Made by a program: the position numbers and the translations under genes
Assembly (NCBI GenBank): GCA_944739405.2
Contig: OX123186.2
Coordinates: forward strand, 16,795,552 to 16,859,551
From: Euclidia mi
Taxonomy: Eukaryota; Arthropoda; Insecta; Lepidoptera; Erebidae
Direction: 5' to 3'
Length of the DNA stretch: 64,000 nucleotides
The notes under the pieces: generated by a model
Seen by the model: the letters and a program-made list of their open reading frames with translations, nothing else
What the model was told of the DNA's origin: nothing
Database searches by the model: none
Part shown: one piece after another, positions 20,141 to 30,786 of the stretch
Position numbering within the stretch: the stretch's first letter is position 1
Layout of the letters: every line of letters begins with the position of its first letter

Positions 20141-21289
20141 ATAGTTAGTAAATTGAGCACCCTAATATCGAAGTAGGTACTAACTTTACCTGTTTATATT
20201 TAAATGTAACATTTATAGTCCACTAGAACAAGTTTTACGAGAAGTTCGTGAACGAGAAACTGACCACTCTATTTAAATTATACATTTTATTGCTTTACTG
20301 CTAACCATTATCGCATTTACTGCTTCACACCTAACCATTAACATAATAAAAGCATAAAGACTAATACATTACACCTTTAATAGGGAAGGTTATGATAAAA
20401 ATGTTGCCAAATGTCACCTACTTTTGAATGAAAGAGCAAAGCAAGTTGTAACCAGATTAAAACTCTACTAAAGAAGGAAGTCGTGATTTGCGTTCGCGAG
20501 TTTGTGCGATTAATTTCTATCTGTTGCACTATTGCCGCGGCTGTAGTTTAATTACAAACAATAAGCTGGTAAAATGAAGAGGAAAGTTTAGTTTCTTTAA
20601 GACTTTGTCACTTTGAAAAATAAATAAAAGTCAAATCAATATTTTTTTGTTAGCGGGCTCGTAATAAAATAAAATTATAAGAATTCAAAACAAGAAGGAA
20701 TCATTGCCTTAAGCTTTCCACAACATTATTCGCATTAACCGGATCGATTGTTAACATTCGAATCGTAATTGTATTGAAATAGCTCTGTTCAGATACGATA
20801 TTATTAGGAATACACGGATTCGCTTTCGCTGTGAAACGCATCGCGACTACCGATCCAAATAAAAAAGTATTACCATTGTCACTGCATGTATTTCCAGTAA
20901 GATTTTACTAAATAATTAAGGTGAATTCTACCGGTCTTTTAATAGAGATTAGAATTAGTAACAACGTACGTAGGTGGTTTGCTATTTAAAAGTCATTAAC
21001 CTGTCTAGGTATACCGGCCACTGGACAGGTCTTCCGAGAATAGACTGTGTCTATACGCTGTGTAGAGTTAAAAAACCATCGCAGGTGATTAAATCTAAAA
21101 TCAAAAATTATTCTTGTTCTGGCCAGGACGCAGGTTAACTAACTCTAGGTCGCGGTCTGTCTTAACGTGTCAGGCTGGATTTGCGGAAAATGCTAATATG
21201 CAGCCTTGCCGTATATCCGAATACTATTTACAAGAATAAAAGCACTTTATAATCTTTTGAAGATGCCCGCAGCTAAGCCCGCACACTTC
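20141..21289. other. AT-rich intergenic DNA
   Basis: No gene or nameable repeat seen. Confidence 0.4.
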
Positions 21290-21440
21290 CTTAACTTAAC
21301 CGTTTCTTGTCGTGCCCTAGGGTATTTTAGGAAGCCCTTCTCAGTGCACCTCTAAGGTATCCAAGGAACATACAAGCCAAATTTCAGCTTCTAGCACCAA
21401 AAAGTTTTGGCTGTAAGTTGTCTGTCAGTCAGTTATGGGA
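21290..21440 (-). repeat. GACTGACTGACAGACA repeat, diverged copy
   Basis: The minus strand has CTGACTGACAGACA, a TTGGCTTGTATGTTCCTTGG block and the TGCACTGAGAAGGG block. Confidence 0.6.
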
Positions 21441-22527
21441 GAATTTTATAAATACATATTGCTGGTAATATTACGTAAGAAAAATAACTAAAATGAAAGA
21501 GACTGTCTTCTACTGAATACGTCACACTGACAGCTGAAAGTTGGGCACAAGTTTACAAACTTCAATCTCATTTGTATTCGTATTGAAATAAATTCATCCT
21601 CGCTTGCAATTCTGTCGTCCATTTTGCCCTCTTTCTAAAGTTTTCTGTAGTTGATTTGTCTTTCTATAACCCAAGATGTGCGTCGACCTGCGTTGCATTT
21701 TTAGTAAGTCGAGGAAATACTGTTTTTCGTTTACTTCAATTCACCTTGAAATTAATTCCGAAAATCTTGTTATACTATAGAATAAAGAATTGTGAAAGAC
21801 GAATATATAGGAAAACCGTCGCAAAATATACCATACATTTAAATTAAGTTGTTACCATAATTTTGTGCAAAATTATTGTAATTGTACAGAAAAAATTAAT
21901 GGAATTTTAGCATCTGGGATTCAACGTTAATAAAATACATTTTCTACTATTCCACGAAAGATTTTAGGCTAGCTTAGTATTTTATTCAGGGCGTTTTCAT
22001 TAGTTACTACATACTATAAGATTTTGCATGCCGACTGGTGAAATATGCCTGAATTATTATCTTTGTAACATCTGGCATAATAATAATGTATGTAAAATCC
22101 ATATTTGCTTCTTTCTTCACATACATTAATTTATTTATTAAAAAGTAGACAGTTTAATTCCTTATATGTTTCAAAAGTACATGAAATCTACTCAAATAAA
22201 AATAAATTTTAGCCTCAGAAAAAATATATAATACGTATAAATAATTAATAAATAATACAACCTCTGAATTTTATATACACTTAAGTCCTGTAAAAACAAC
22301 TTAAAAGTTTTCTAACGACCTTAAAAAAGTTTACGATGACTCTAAACGTTAATTAAACTTACAAATTTTGCCGGTAGTCTCTTAAGTCCCGCCTTAGTGT
22401 TAAATTTAAATAACTGAAAGGCTGTCGTACCGTTACGGCGGACTCCCAGGTGTATTCGGTATTGTATAAAAGCCTAAATTTTCTTTTTATAAATAATTTT
22501 ATTCGGAACATACCCGAGGACTTTTGA
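21441..22527. other. AT-rich intergenic DNA
   Basis: No coding or repeat signal that I can name. The 63-residue frame at 21656-21847 has no motif. Confidence 0.4.
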
Positions 22528-22632
22528 GTAGGCAGAGGTACCTATATTGCTACACCCACTTTTCGCCAGATTTATTTTAGTCCTACGTAATAGGGGGCGA
22601 GCCTATTGCCGTACCGGGCACATTACCAGACT
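22528..22632 (-). repeat. SINE family A, 3' half
   Basis: The minus strand reads GTGCCCGGTACGGCAATAGG, CCTATTACGTAGGAC and the TGGCGAAAAGTGGGTGTAGC block. Confidence 0.7.
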
Positions 22633-22679
22633 CCATCGTAACTGAGTTTATTATTTACGACCTTCCATCCCCTATTGTT

Positions 22680-23005
22680 TCCCCTCATCCGACTCCTCCT
22701 CCTCCTATTCCTTTTCCTTACAAAAAGGGCGGCAACGCACTTGTGACTCCTCCGATGTTGCTTGGTACTCTCTCTACGAGTTAGACAGTGGCTAGCAAAC
22801 TACATGCATTATGTACATTAATTACGTACAATATTAGTATCTTAAATGATAACATATAACCCAAGTAATGTGCATGTAGTACGGCTACGAGGAGTGATAA
22901 TATACGCAAGTTGGCTAGCAGCTACTGGACATGAAGAGCCGAAAATCGAGCTCAGTGGCGTGCCATCGGAGAGGCATCCAGCAGTGAACTCTGGCAGGCC
23001 GATGA
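22680..23005 (+). repeat. retroelement tail fragments
   Basis: The stretch GGGCGGCAACGCACTTGTGA (22730-22749) is part of a common lepidopteran retroelement tail. Around 22915-23005, AGAGGCATCCAGCAGTGAAC followed by GATGATGATGA is the typical 3' end of an RTE-like element. Confidence 0.5.
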
Positions 23006-23049
23006 TGATGAAAATATGACGACAGAAGTAATATTCGCAGGATGTAGTC

Positions 23050-23074
23050 AATCTCTGCTTATTTAGCAGAGATT
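23050..23074. repeat. 10-bp perfect hairpin, 5-nt loop
   Basis: The arms AATCTCTGCT and AGCAGAGATT flank TATTT. After a 2-nt mismatch the pairing extends to GTAG and CTAC outside. Confidence 0.75.
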
Positions 23075-23730
23075 ATCTACATTATATTTCCTACAATAAA
23101 AGCGGTAATTTTGATTTCTAGATTTTAATTGTTCAAATTTGGACATCTTGTAATGATGTCTTATATTCTTAGCATAATTTTACTATGGAACTGTTAAAAA
23201 TCCTGCAAAGAGGATGCTGCATTCTATTTGAAATCGTTGCGAACATTTAAGCAATTTTATATTTAACATAATTATTCTATATGAGTTGCAGAAAAATAAA
23301 TTCTTAGAACCATTTCTCTTGCTAGACACGTAAATTAAATAAAGTCTGGTCCGCTAAATTAAACTTTGAATGAAAGAAGGCTTCAAATTAAAATTGGTTT
23401 CGTTTTGAAGTTTTTTTAACTATCTAAGATTCTCAGAAATGGTCCTCTATACTGTACATTGCTAACCACTTTCTTTGTTTGATAAAACTTAAGCGTCGAA
23501 ACTAGGACTAGGACTATTAGGACTTTATCTTTTATTAAGTTAGGACTTTATTTTTAAGATACAGTGCTTGTCTTTGTTATTATGAACTTGATTTCGATTT
23601 TATACATAATTTTTTTTTATACATAGGTACGTAAATCTTTATTGATTCTTAACTATTATACATTACTAATTTATATGAACAGCTACTTAATATGTACTGC
23701 AGAACTACATACATCTATTGCCGTCAGTCT
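23075..23730. other. AT-rich intergenic DNA
   Basis: No recognisable feature. Confidence 0.4.
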
Positions 23731-23970
23731 CAGCAGGCAAAGTCCAATTTGCGCAGTTGACAAACCATTTTAGTGCAGAAGTGTGTGCGTAAATACAAGT
23801 AAACTCTTTTGCCTTTACTCGCATAGTCCGATGGGATGGCATATCCTGCATGACTGAAGAGAAATTGGTCGCAGGAACAACTGCTTAGCGTGATTGGCGA
23901 GGCACTGGCGTGTAACACCGTCATCCTTGTGACCCGACCACCTATCACATAGCTCTTAGCAGAACATCTC
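23731..23970 (-). repeat. possible retroelement-associated repeat
   Basis: This stretch, with CATAGTCCGATGGGATGGCA, resembles a repeated lepidopteran sequence that I have seen near CR1-type tails. The 81-residue minus-strand frame is therefore not called as a gene. Confidence 0.3.
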
Positions 23971-24005
23971 GCCACATGAATCGATGCCGAGTCTTCATGA
24001 TTTAA

Positions 24006-24330
24006 CAGTTGCTATCACGCAAGCAGCTTAATGGAGAGATCGACAGACTGCGACGCAGTGGGTCTAGGGTTCGAATCCACGGCACGCACCTATAACTTTT
24101 CGTAGTTAAGTGCGTATTAAATTGTTAATTATCGCTTGCTTATCGGTGAAGGAAAACATCGCGAGGAAACTGCATGTCTAAGAGTTCTTCATAATGTTCT
24201 CGAAAGACATGTGAAGTCTGCCAACCCGGACTTGGCCAGCGTGGTGGGCTATGGCCTTACCCTTCTCAGAGTGAGAAGAGGCCTGTGCCCAGTAATGTGA
24301 CCGTATAAAGGACTGATGATGATGATGATC
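24006..24330 (+). repeat. SINE family C, best plus-strand copy
   Basis: The head carries a GCTTAATGGAGAGATCGACA region and the B-box GGTTCGAATCC. The body has GAAAGACATGTGAAGTCTGC and GAGTGAGAAGAGGCCTGTGC, then a GATGATGATGATGA tail. Minus-strand copies are at 39340-39655 and 63480-63680. Confidence 0.75.
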
Positions 24331-24699
24331 ACGCTGTAGCACTACTAGAGCAGAGGTTGTTGAGACTTCTACCTAATAATATTTTAAATATAGGAAAAAT
24401 GGCAGATGTATATTGCCATTATATTCGTTTTAAACATCAAAAATAGTACAATCAATATTACAAACAAAATATCACCACAACTGATACATTTTACAGATTA
24501 AAATATGGTGGACAGCTAGAGGAAAGTTGTGAGAAATGGCAACTCATCAATCCTCTGCTAAAGTACTGAAATATTCGTCCCGCGGTCACGTGACGTCAAG
24601 AAACCAGGTCTATGCTACGTCCACACTGCTATTTTTAATTTTTTTGTGTACCAATACATGGTTAACTTAAATAAATTACGTGTTTTACAAAGTTATAAC

Positions 24700-24721
24700 A
24701 AACGCTGCAATTGCAGCGTTT
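24700..24721. repeat. perfect 22-bp palindrome
   Basis: The half-site is AAACGCTGCAA, followed directly by its reverse complement with no loop. Confidence 0.9.
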
Positions 24722-25214
24722 AAGGAAGTCATCGTGAGCAAACCTGTATGTCTGACAGTAAAGACATTATATGAAGATTACCAACCTCAATTTCTCCAGC
24801 TTGGCGGTCTATGGACTAACCCTTCCCATAGTGCGAAGAGTCCCGTGCCTAGTAGTATGTCAGGTAAATCCAAGGTAGACATTGTCATGTATCAGACTGT
24901 GATAATGTATTTGTGATACTTTATCTCTGCATCGTGAAGACTTCATAAATGTATAGAGAACCCACTAAATATCATAGGCTGAGTGATGCATATTTTTTGT
25001 GTATGGAATAACAATATATTATGGGTATCTATCACTCAAAGTGGTAACCGTGTATGGAATCGAACTTGTATCACTTCAGTTCGCAATGCTATATGATTGC
25101 TAGACTATCAGCAGTGAAAACCGAGAGCTTAAGCCTAATTTCACAAGAATCGCGTGTTGGACTAGTATCCGAATAGAACATTTAATTGTTTAAGCCAACA
25201 TACCAAAGTTTCAA

Positions 25215-25257
25215 TACCGTACATATGTACGGTAACTCTTTACAATATTGTAAAGAG
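25215..25257. repeat. two adjacent perfect palindromes (20 and 22 bp)
   Basis: TACCGTACATATGTACGGTA (25215-25234) is followed after one base by a 22-bp palindrome with half-site CTCTTTACAAT (25236-25257). Neither has a loop. Confidence 0.9.
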
Positions 25258-25999
25258 CTGTTTATGCAAAACTGTTGTACAATGTGACCCAGCCCTGTTT
25301 GAGTGGCGTTTAAATATTTTAGAGGATTTAAGCTTCTTTAGTTTTATGAAATACGTGTTTGGTGTTTGACGTCAGTTTGGATATGTAATACGTGTGCTGG
25401 CGTGACGTAAGTGCAGATAGTTCAAACAATTTACGTGCTCCGAAGCATCGGGTTGAATTTCTGACGTTTGTTTTCATAGTTGAAAGTATGGATATTCTAA
25501 AAACTTTGGGGTAAACAGCGTATTATGGTGCGGTAACGCGAAGGTTATTGAACAGATAGGGCAATTCACTCGTCTTGTAGTTTTTGTAATTATAAAGGCA
25601 GCCTTGGTTCAAGGTTAAACGCAAAACTCTATATCAATTAATAACATTGTAAAATGAAGAAGTAAGTAAATCGACGTCCTGTGAAATGAAGCTTTTGGGT
25701 CTACGCTATCTTAGTTCTGGAAGTATCCTTTAGTTGCCTTTTATTAAAATAACGGAAAAGCACCATGAAAACTGACCTTATGTCTTACCTTACGTAACAA
25801 AAAAAACTGAAGCACTCACGATGAAACATGGTGAATAATATGCGCTTTCATCAGGATCCTATTATAGCACCTGCTATATCCAAGACTTCTACCTTGGAGT
25901 CGGGGGTCACTTACTGGTTTCATTTAATTCAACGGAATATTAGCTTGATTAATAAAGCAACGGCCGACTGAACTTTTGCTTTATTACAAATCTATATAT

Positions 26000-28848
26000 T
26001 TTTCACACTTACTAGGAGTTAGTTGAGCAAAGATTTTAATATAATTCTTAGAAAAATATCCCCTTTTCCGTTGGACTGACAAATTGCTTTTATATTAGAC
26101 AAGTTTGTTTAGTATTCTGTTTTAGGTGTTAAATTAAAGGTGTTTTGATAAATCTTTGAATTAAAATTTCACTTTTATATAACGTTACTGAAATGTTTCG
26201 AATTTCTTCTATATAACATTAATGATTCAAGTTGTAACGTAATACTACGTATTGCGTTATAATATCTCGCAGGCGTTTAACGCAGTGGGTGGAGCCAGCC
26301 TAGCCCAAACAGCGCTTATACGGTCAATTATTACCTTATATGGTCAAGGACCGAGCCACAGGCAGTCTGTGACTCATTGGTCTATGACTATATAAGATTG
26401 GTGCGCGATCTAAATCGGTCACTTTCCTTAGACGTCGCTATGCTGCTGGGTGTAGTGACAACCAAGTATTATTCTTCTACTTCTCTATCTACTGTCCCGC
26501 TGGGGTTCTCCCTACGGGTCTACACTTGACGTTCTACCTACGGGCTAAAATTCTCCCTACGGGTTGCTGCAGCTGCAACCTTGCCAGAGCTTCCTACAGC
26601 CAGGTCACAGACGCCTGACTGGGCCGGCCTGCGCCTGAGCCTTACCGCTCGGCCTTCATCAGCGGCACCGCCTAAGCCTCAGCTCAGCTTACACCTCGAC
26701 CACCGAGCTGCCTACACAACGTGCATTTCGGCCAGCTCACCGGTGACCCTACGTGCAGCTACCCTGCGAGGGTCGGAGAGCAGCAGGAGTCTACATTCCA
26801 GCCTTCAGGCCAGTGGTTACCTAGTTCGGTCATACTGTATATAAGTGGTTGTAAGACGTAATAAAAAACCTGTTCAGCCTAGCAGTGTTTCTATCGAACC
26901 CCGACATCCTACATGAGACCCTCCGTCACAAAGTTTAAAGTCGCGTTGAAGCCTCTAAAGGGGCTTTAAAACTTTTCAAGATACGTTTAATGCTGTTCTA
27001 CGTCATCGTCAGATGTTTTGGTTGTACCTACTGTCTGTAAGAGTTTCACTGAAGGGTTGAACGATGATATTGTTTTACCTAACTGTATTTACCAACAAAG
27101 AGTTAGGTACTAATAACTTGGTACTTTAATGAAGACAAGTGATGATTTTTTTATGAATTATTTTAGCCTTCAAGTACACTATCCGTCTAATAGTAAATAG
27201 TTGCCACTCATACACCGCATATTTAGCTCAGAGTACACATAACCAATTAAGATATTTAGCCGATTAGATTACTAACTACCAACACAGCATCTCTTGCTGG
27301 ACAACTTTAGGTTTCAAGCAATTATCATTTTATTATTTAGAAATTGGAAGACACGTTTCAAAACTAAGAGTCATACATTTCTGAAATATCCTTTGATACA
27401 CAACTATAACACCAAGTTGAGGGCACAGAAACAATTTATCCAAATTTGGCTGTGATCGTCGTAAATTTGATTTGGACACTGAATGATTAATGGTCTCCGA
27501 ATATTTTGTTCCAAATCAAATTGTTTGTGACAAACACAAACTGCGATTATGAAGTTCTCATAAATGGTATATACTTTCGTTTCCCGTATTTATGTAGATA
27601 TCAAATTAGTATTTCCAAGGCAGACCAGGCATAGGCTGTAACATAGTCTGAAAGTAGGTCTAATTTTCATATTGCTATCTATAGATATAGAGTATCCACA
27701 GTGTGCTACAATTTACAGTCATTAATTATTTACTATAGTTTTATAATTTTATGGTCACTAAAGGTGCGACTAGTGTGATCATATTATATAGTATTCTCAC
27801 CAAAACCACTACATATTTTTTTTTATTTAACACAAATTGGAAACAATCATATGATTTCCAAACAAAATTTGTGCCAAATTGTTGCGTCAGGAGTGAATTT
27901 CGGTCGGTAGCGAAATAGGATGAATCAACGACAGATACGAAGCTTTTATGTTAATACAAAACGGGATACGTAAGATTTTAGAGAGATACATATGCAAATG
28001 ATTTATTTACGTGAGGCAACGCGAGGACCTTTACCTTGGTTTCTGGACTTCCGTGAACGCTGGACCGCACGTATCTTGATCAAAAAATTTGAATCTTATA
28101 ACTGAAAGTGTTTAGTTGTCGTGGCATATTTCGCTGACACGACGAGTGGTTGCACACACTTTTTGCAATTCATTTGGTGGTTCGACAATATAGTTTTCTA
28201 AAGCATCATAATATGTCAACACAATCTTGGATGATATAGTACATCAGCTATAAATATAGATGAATTTATCAAATGATGAAACACGTACAAAAAATGTATC
28301 ACAAGATAAATATGAAGCAAAAAGCCACCAAGCACTTGCAGCTGTATGTGTGGCCATGTTATCGTCTTGAATATAATACCTCATATGGTAGAAGGATCTC
28401 GTTTCTGACTACGCTTTCTTTCATAAGCTATCATGAACTTTACTCCAATCTCATCCTCATAGCAAATGAGAAAGGAGCCTTTTCAAAGCGCGTCTAACGA
28501 TTTTTCTAGGCCTCACAGAGTGCATAGTATAAAAAATCCTAAAGCATCTTCGTATAAATGGGATACTGGCTGCAAGGCAATTGCCAAATCTGAACAATTA
28601 ATTTTACACTCGGCAAACAACATACTTAATTTTGGTACAATATGACGCAATAAGAAGAAGTGCCTCACTGGTTTCAGTAGCATTTTGTATCATTGCACCA
28701 GATGCTCTCTAGCTAAGTATCGATGTAGCATTCTTTTTGAGTGGAATCGCCGCCGGTTTAGTTACACACTTGAGATCCAATCGCACTACAACTCACTATT
28801 TACTTTCCATATAAGAAATGGGATAGACATACTTCGTTGGCACTTACT
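26000..28848 (+). repeat. duplicated block, copy 1 (interrupted by a solo LTR)
   Basis: It aligns in direct orientation with 30787-33590 almost from end to end. Shared landmarks are the TTAGTTGAGCAAA start, TCAAGATACGTTTAATG, GGCTGTGATCGTCGTAAA, TTTCGGTCGGTAGCGAAAT and AACTCACTATTTACTTTC. Differences are the 698-bp LTR in this copy and the loss here of most of the GC-rich ORF present in copy 2. This could be a local segmental duplication or two insertions of one large unknown repeat. No terminal inverted repeats were seen. Confidence 0.8.
26233..26930 (+). mobile_element. solo LTR, 698 bp, with 4-bp target duplication
   Basis: It starts TGTAACGT and ends CCGTCACA (TG...CA), flanked by AAGT at 26229-26232 and 26931-26934. 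The duplicated block at 31010-31025 has the uninterrupted site TTCAAGTTTAAAG, which confirms the boundaries. A TATATAAG box (26389-26396) and an AATAAA signal (26860-26865) fit an LTR promoter and polyadenylation region. The orientation is inferred from these two. No internal retrovirus-like domain remains, so the element was lost by LTR-LTR recombination. A 4-bp duplication fits Gypsy-like elements. The 87-residue frame at 26581-26844 inside it is not a gene. Confidence 0.85.
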
Positions 28849-28889
28849 GATATTAATTATGAAACGGGTTTCAATAGCGAAATTATTTG

Positions 28890-28965
28890 AAAATAGAAGT
28901 GAAGGCGTCTCGTGACCACGGCTGGTGCCACCTACGCCGAAACGTCGGAGCAAGTACCAAGTATT
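28890..28965 (+). repeat. Penelope-like terminal fragment (tentative)
   Basis: GACCACGG, a GTGC-x-ACC block and CGAAACGT occur in the same order as at about 60518-60550, next to the Penelope-like plus copy. The match is short, so this is tentative. Confidence 0.3.
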
Positions 28966-29084
28966 TTTGACAAATAACACTGTTATCACCTTTTTACATC
29001 AATCTTAAGCACGTGTACAACTCACGAAACTGTTATAGGAGGTGTTTATTCATTCGAATTACTTTAGTGACGCAATTAGAAGAT

Positions 29085-29297
29085 CTCGTGTTCGATTTCC
29101 GGGTGGAGCAAAAGTGTTACTAAATTTGGCGTATTGTCATTTGCAACACTGAGTTTAGAATGTGTCCGATAACGCCAATAGGCTCCCCTTTTATTAAAAT
29201 ACGACCTAAAATTCGTAAGATGGCGAAATGTGGGTGGTGTAATCTACACCTCTGGCTACAGCTTTGGGGATACAGGTGTGTGCCTATAAAAAATATT
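29085..29297 (+). repeat. SINE family A, diverged copy
   Basis: The head has GTGTTCGATTTCCGGGTGG. The body has CCAATAGGCTCCCC, GGCGAAATGTGGGTGGTG and GGGATACAGGTGTG. It lies in the spacer between the two duplicated blocks. Confidence 0.65.
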
Positions 29298-29468
29298 TGA
29301 TAGCCAGCGTGATCACTTAACACAAAGTCGAGAGCAGACTGCCGTGCAGACACTTTAAGAATTAATTAGAAAATATCGAGATTACCCGTAAATGACAAAA
29401 ATTACAAAATTAGCAATGCACGAAACTTTACTAAGTCGTAAAAATAGTTTAAAACTTGACAAAAATAT

Positions 29469-29540
29469 TTCCAATACCGGGAATCGAACCCGAGCCTCCT
29501 GGGTGAGAGCCTGGTATCCTAGCCACTAGACCATATCGGA
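29469..29540 (-). tRNA. tRNA-Glu (CTC)-like gene
   Basis: On the minus strand a 72-nt cloverleaf is visible. The acceptor TCCGATA pairs with TATTGGA (one G-T pair), the D-arm is TGGTCTAGTGGCTAGGATA, and the anticodon CTC lies within CTCTCAC. The T-arm CGGGTTCGATTCCCGG is intact, with a canonical B-box. One A-A mismatch sits in the middle of the anticodon stem (CCAGG against CCAGG), where a second copy at 35818-35889 has CCTGG. A run of T follows shortly after the 3' end. It could be functional but the mismatch makes that doubtful. Confidence 0.75.
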
Positions 29541-30786
29541 TGATGATGTTAATCAGTAAATATTACATTAGCTATCTTATGCACTGTCGCTAGGCACGTG
29601 GTTTCAAGGTTAATATCCTGCTTTCCCACAAATATAAATAATGCAAGCAGTAAAACTTATGCAAAATTTATTCGGTAAGACTGATATAATTTTTATTATT
29701 TTGCTTTGCATGATCAACTTTATGAACAAGGAAATCAACGCAATCGCGGTAGTAATACATTTTGGTACACTGTTTACATTTTGGCCACAGTAGAGATAGA
29801 GATAATATACAATAAGCGACACCTTCACAACATTTAAGAACTTTATAGAACGTCAAAATAAACACAAATTTGTTATTGTCATTGACATAAAAAATAACCC
29901 TTGCCAAAACCAAAATTTAGCATGAAAAACTACGCGACATAATCAAACAATTCTTTACAATGAGTAAGCTTCGTAAAACAGATTATATTGAGATTGCAGA
30001 AGCATTTTCGTTAGCGAAACACATCACAGCGAAGGAGTGTTTGCGTTTCTGACAAATGTTTGTGTAGAACCGGGGTGGCGCGGCGAGGTCCGAAATCTTG
30101 AACTATTTGTTAGCGCCGTCTTGACGTGGCGTAGCTTTGAAATGATGCATTGCAACTATCCTCCTAAGTGTTATGTTTAGTATGATATATGATGTTGCTG
30201 GTTGAGAACACGTATTGAAGGAATATGTTGTAAACGTTCCGTTTTACGGACTGAGAAAAACTACCCAAAATCCGACCAAACCAAAAGGTTTCTGAAACAG
30301 TTTATTTAATTCACAAATCTGTTCACAAGATTGGTGTCCGCGTTGGACGAACATTTCATCTGTTATAAAGTTCTAGGCCTGTAATTCAGTCAAGCACAAT
30401 GGCAGCTGGTTTGTTCTCGACAAATTCCGATAGACCAACGAAGTTTGCCGAGTTTAGGAGCATAATATACAATGCTGTATGGCGTGGAACGTATAAAGTT
30501 GCTGTTGCTTCTCCGGGAAGAATTAGCAGAAATATAATTATGGCATGCTTTTTCTTCGTGTTTATGCTTTTGTGCCATAAATAAAAAGATGATTTCTTTG
30601 CCTGTTTCACTCAATAACTGTTTTGATGCTCATGCTTTACAAATATATAGCCAATTTAATAGAGAAAAACTAACGAATAAATTAAACCCAAAATAAATGT
30701 CACATCTAAAACAGGCTTTTTGTTTATTATCATAATGAGATCCGCCAGCACACAAGAGGGTTTGCGGCAGTATGGGTCCGAATACT
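29541..30786. other. AT-rich spacer between the duplicated blocks
   Basis: Open frames at 30386-30614 exist on both strands and none shows a known motif. No repeat that I can name was seen. Confidence 0.4.

Larger units (their letters stand above)
24331..25999. other. intergenic with SINE remnants and palindromes
   Basis: A diverged piece of SINE family C lies at about 24690-24870 (CCCATAGTGCGAAGAGTCCC), and a tRNA-like B-box region lies near 25055 on the minus strand. Palindromes are listed separately. No gene. Confidence 0.4.

Noticed and set aside
26581..26844. 87-residue open frame in GC-rich DNA
   Set aside because: It lies entirely within the solo LTR, and composition alone explains the open frame.
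30386..30614. Open frames of 61-74 residues on both strands
   Set aside because: No conserved motif, no splice context, and three frames compete for the same bases.
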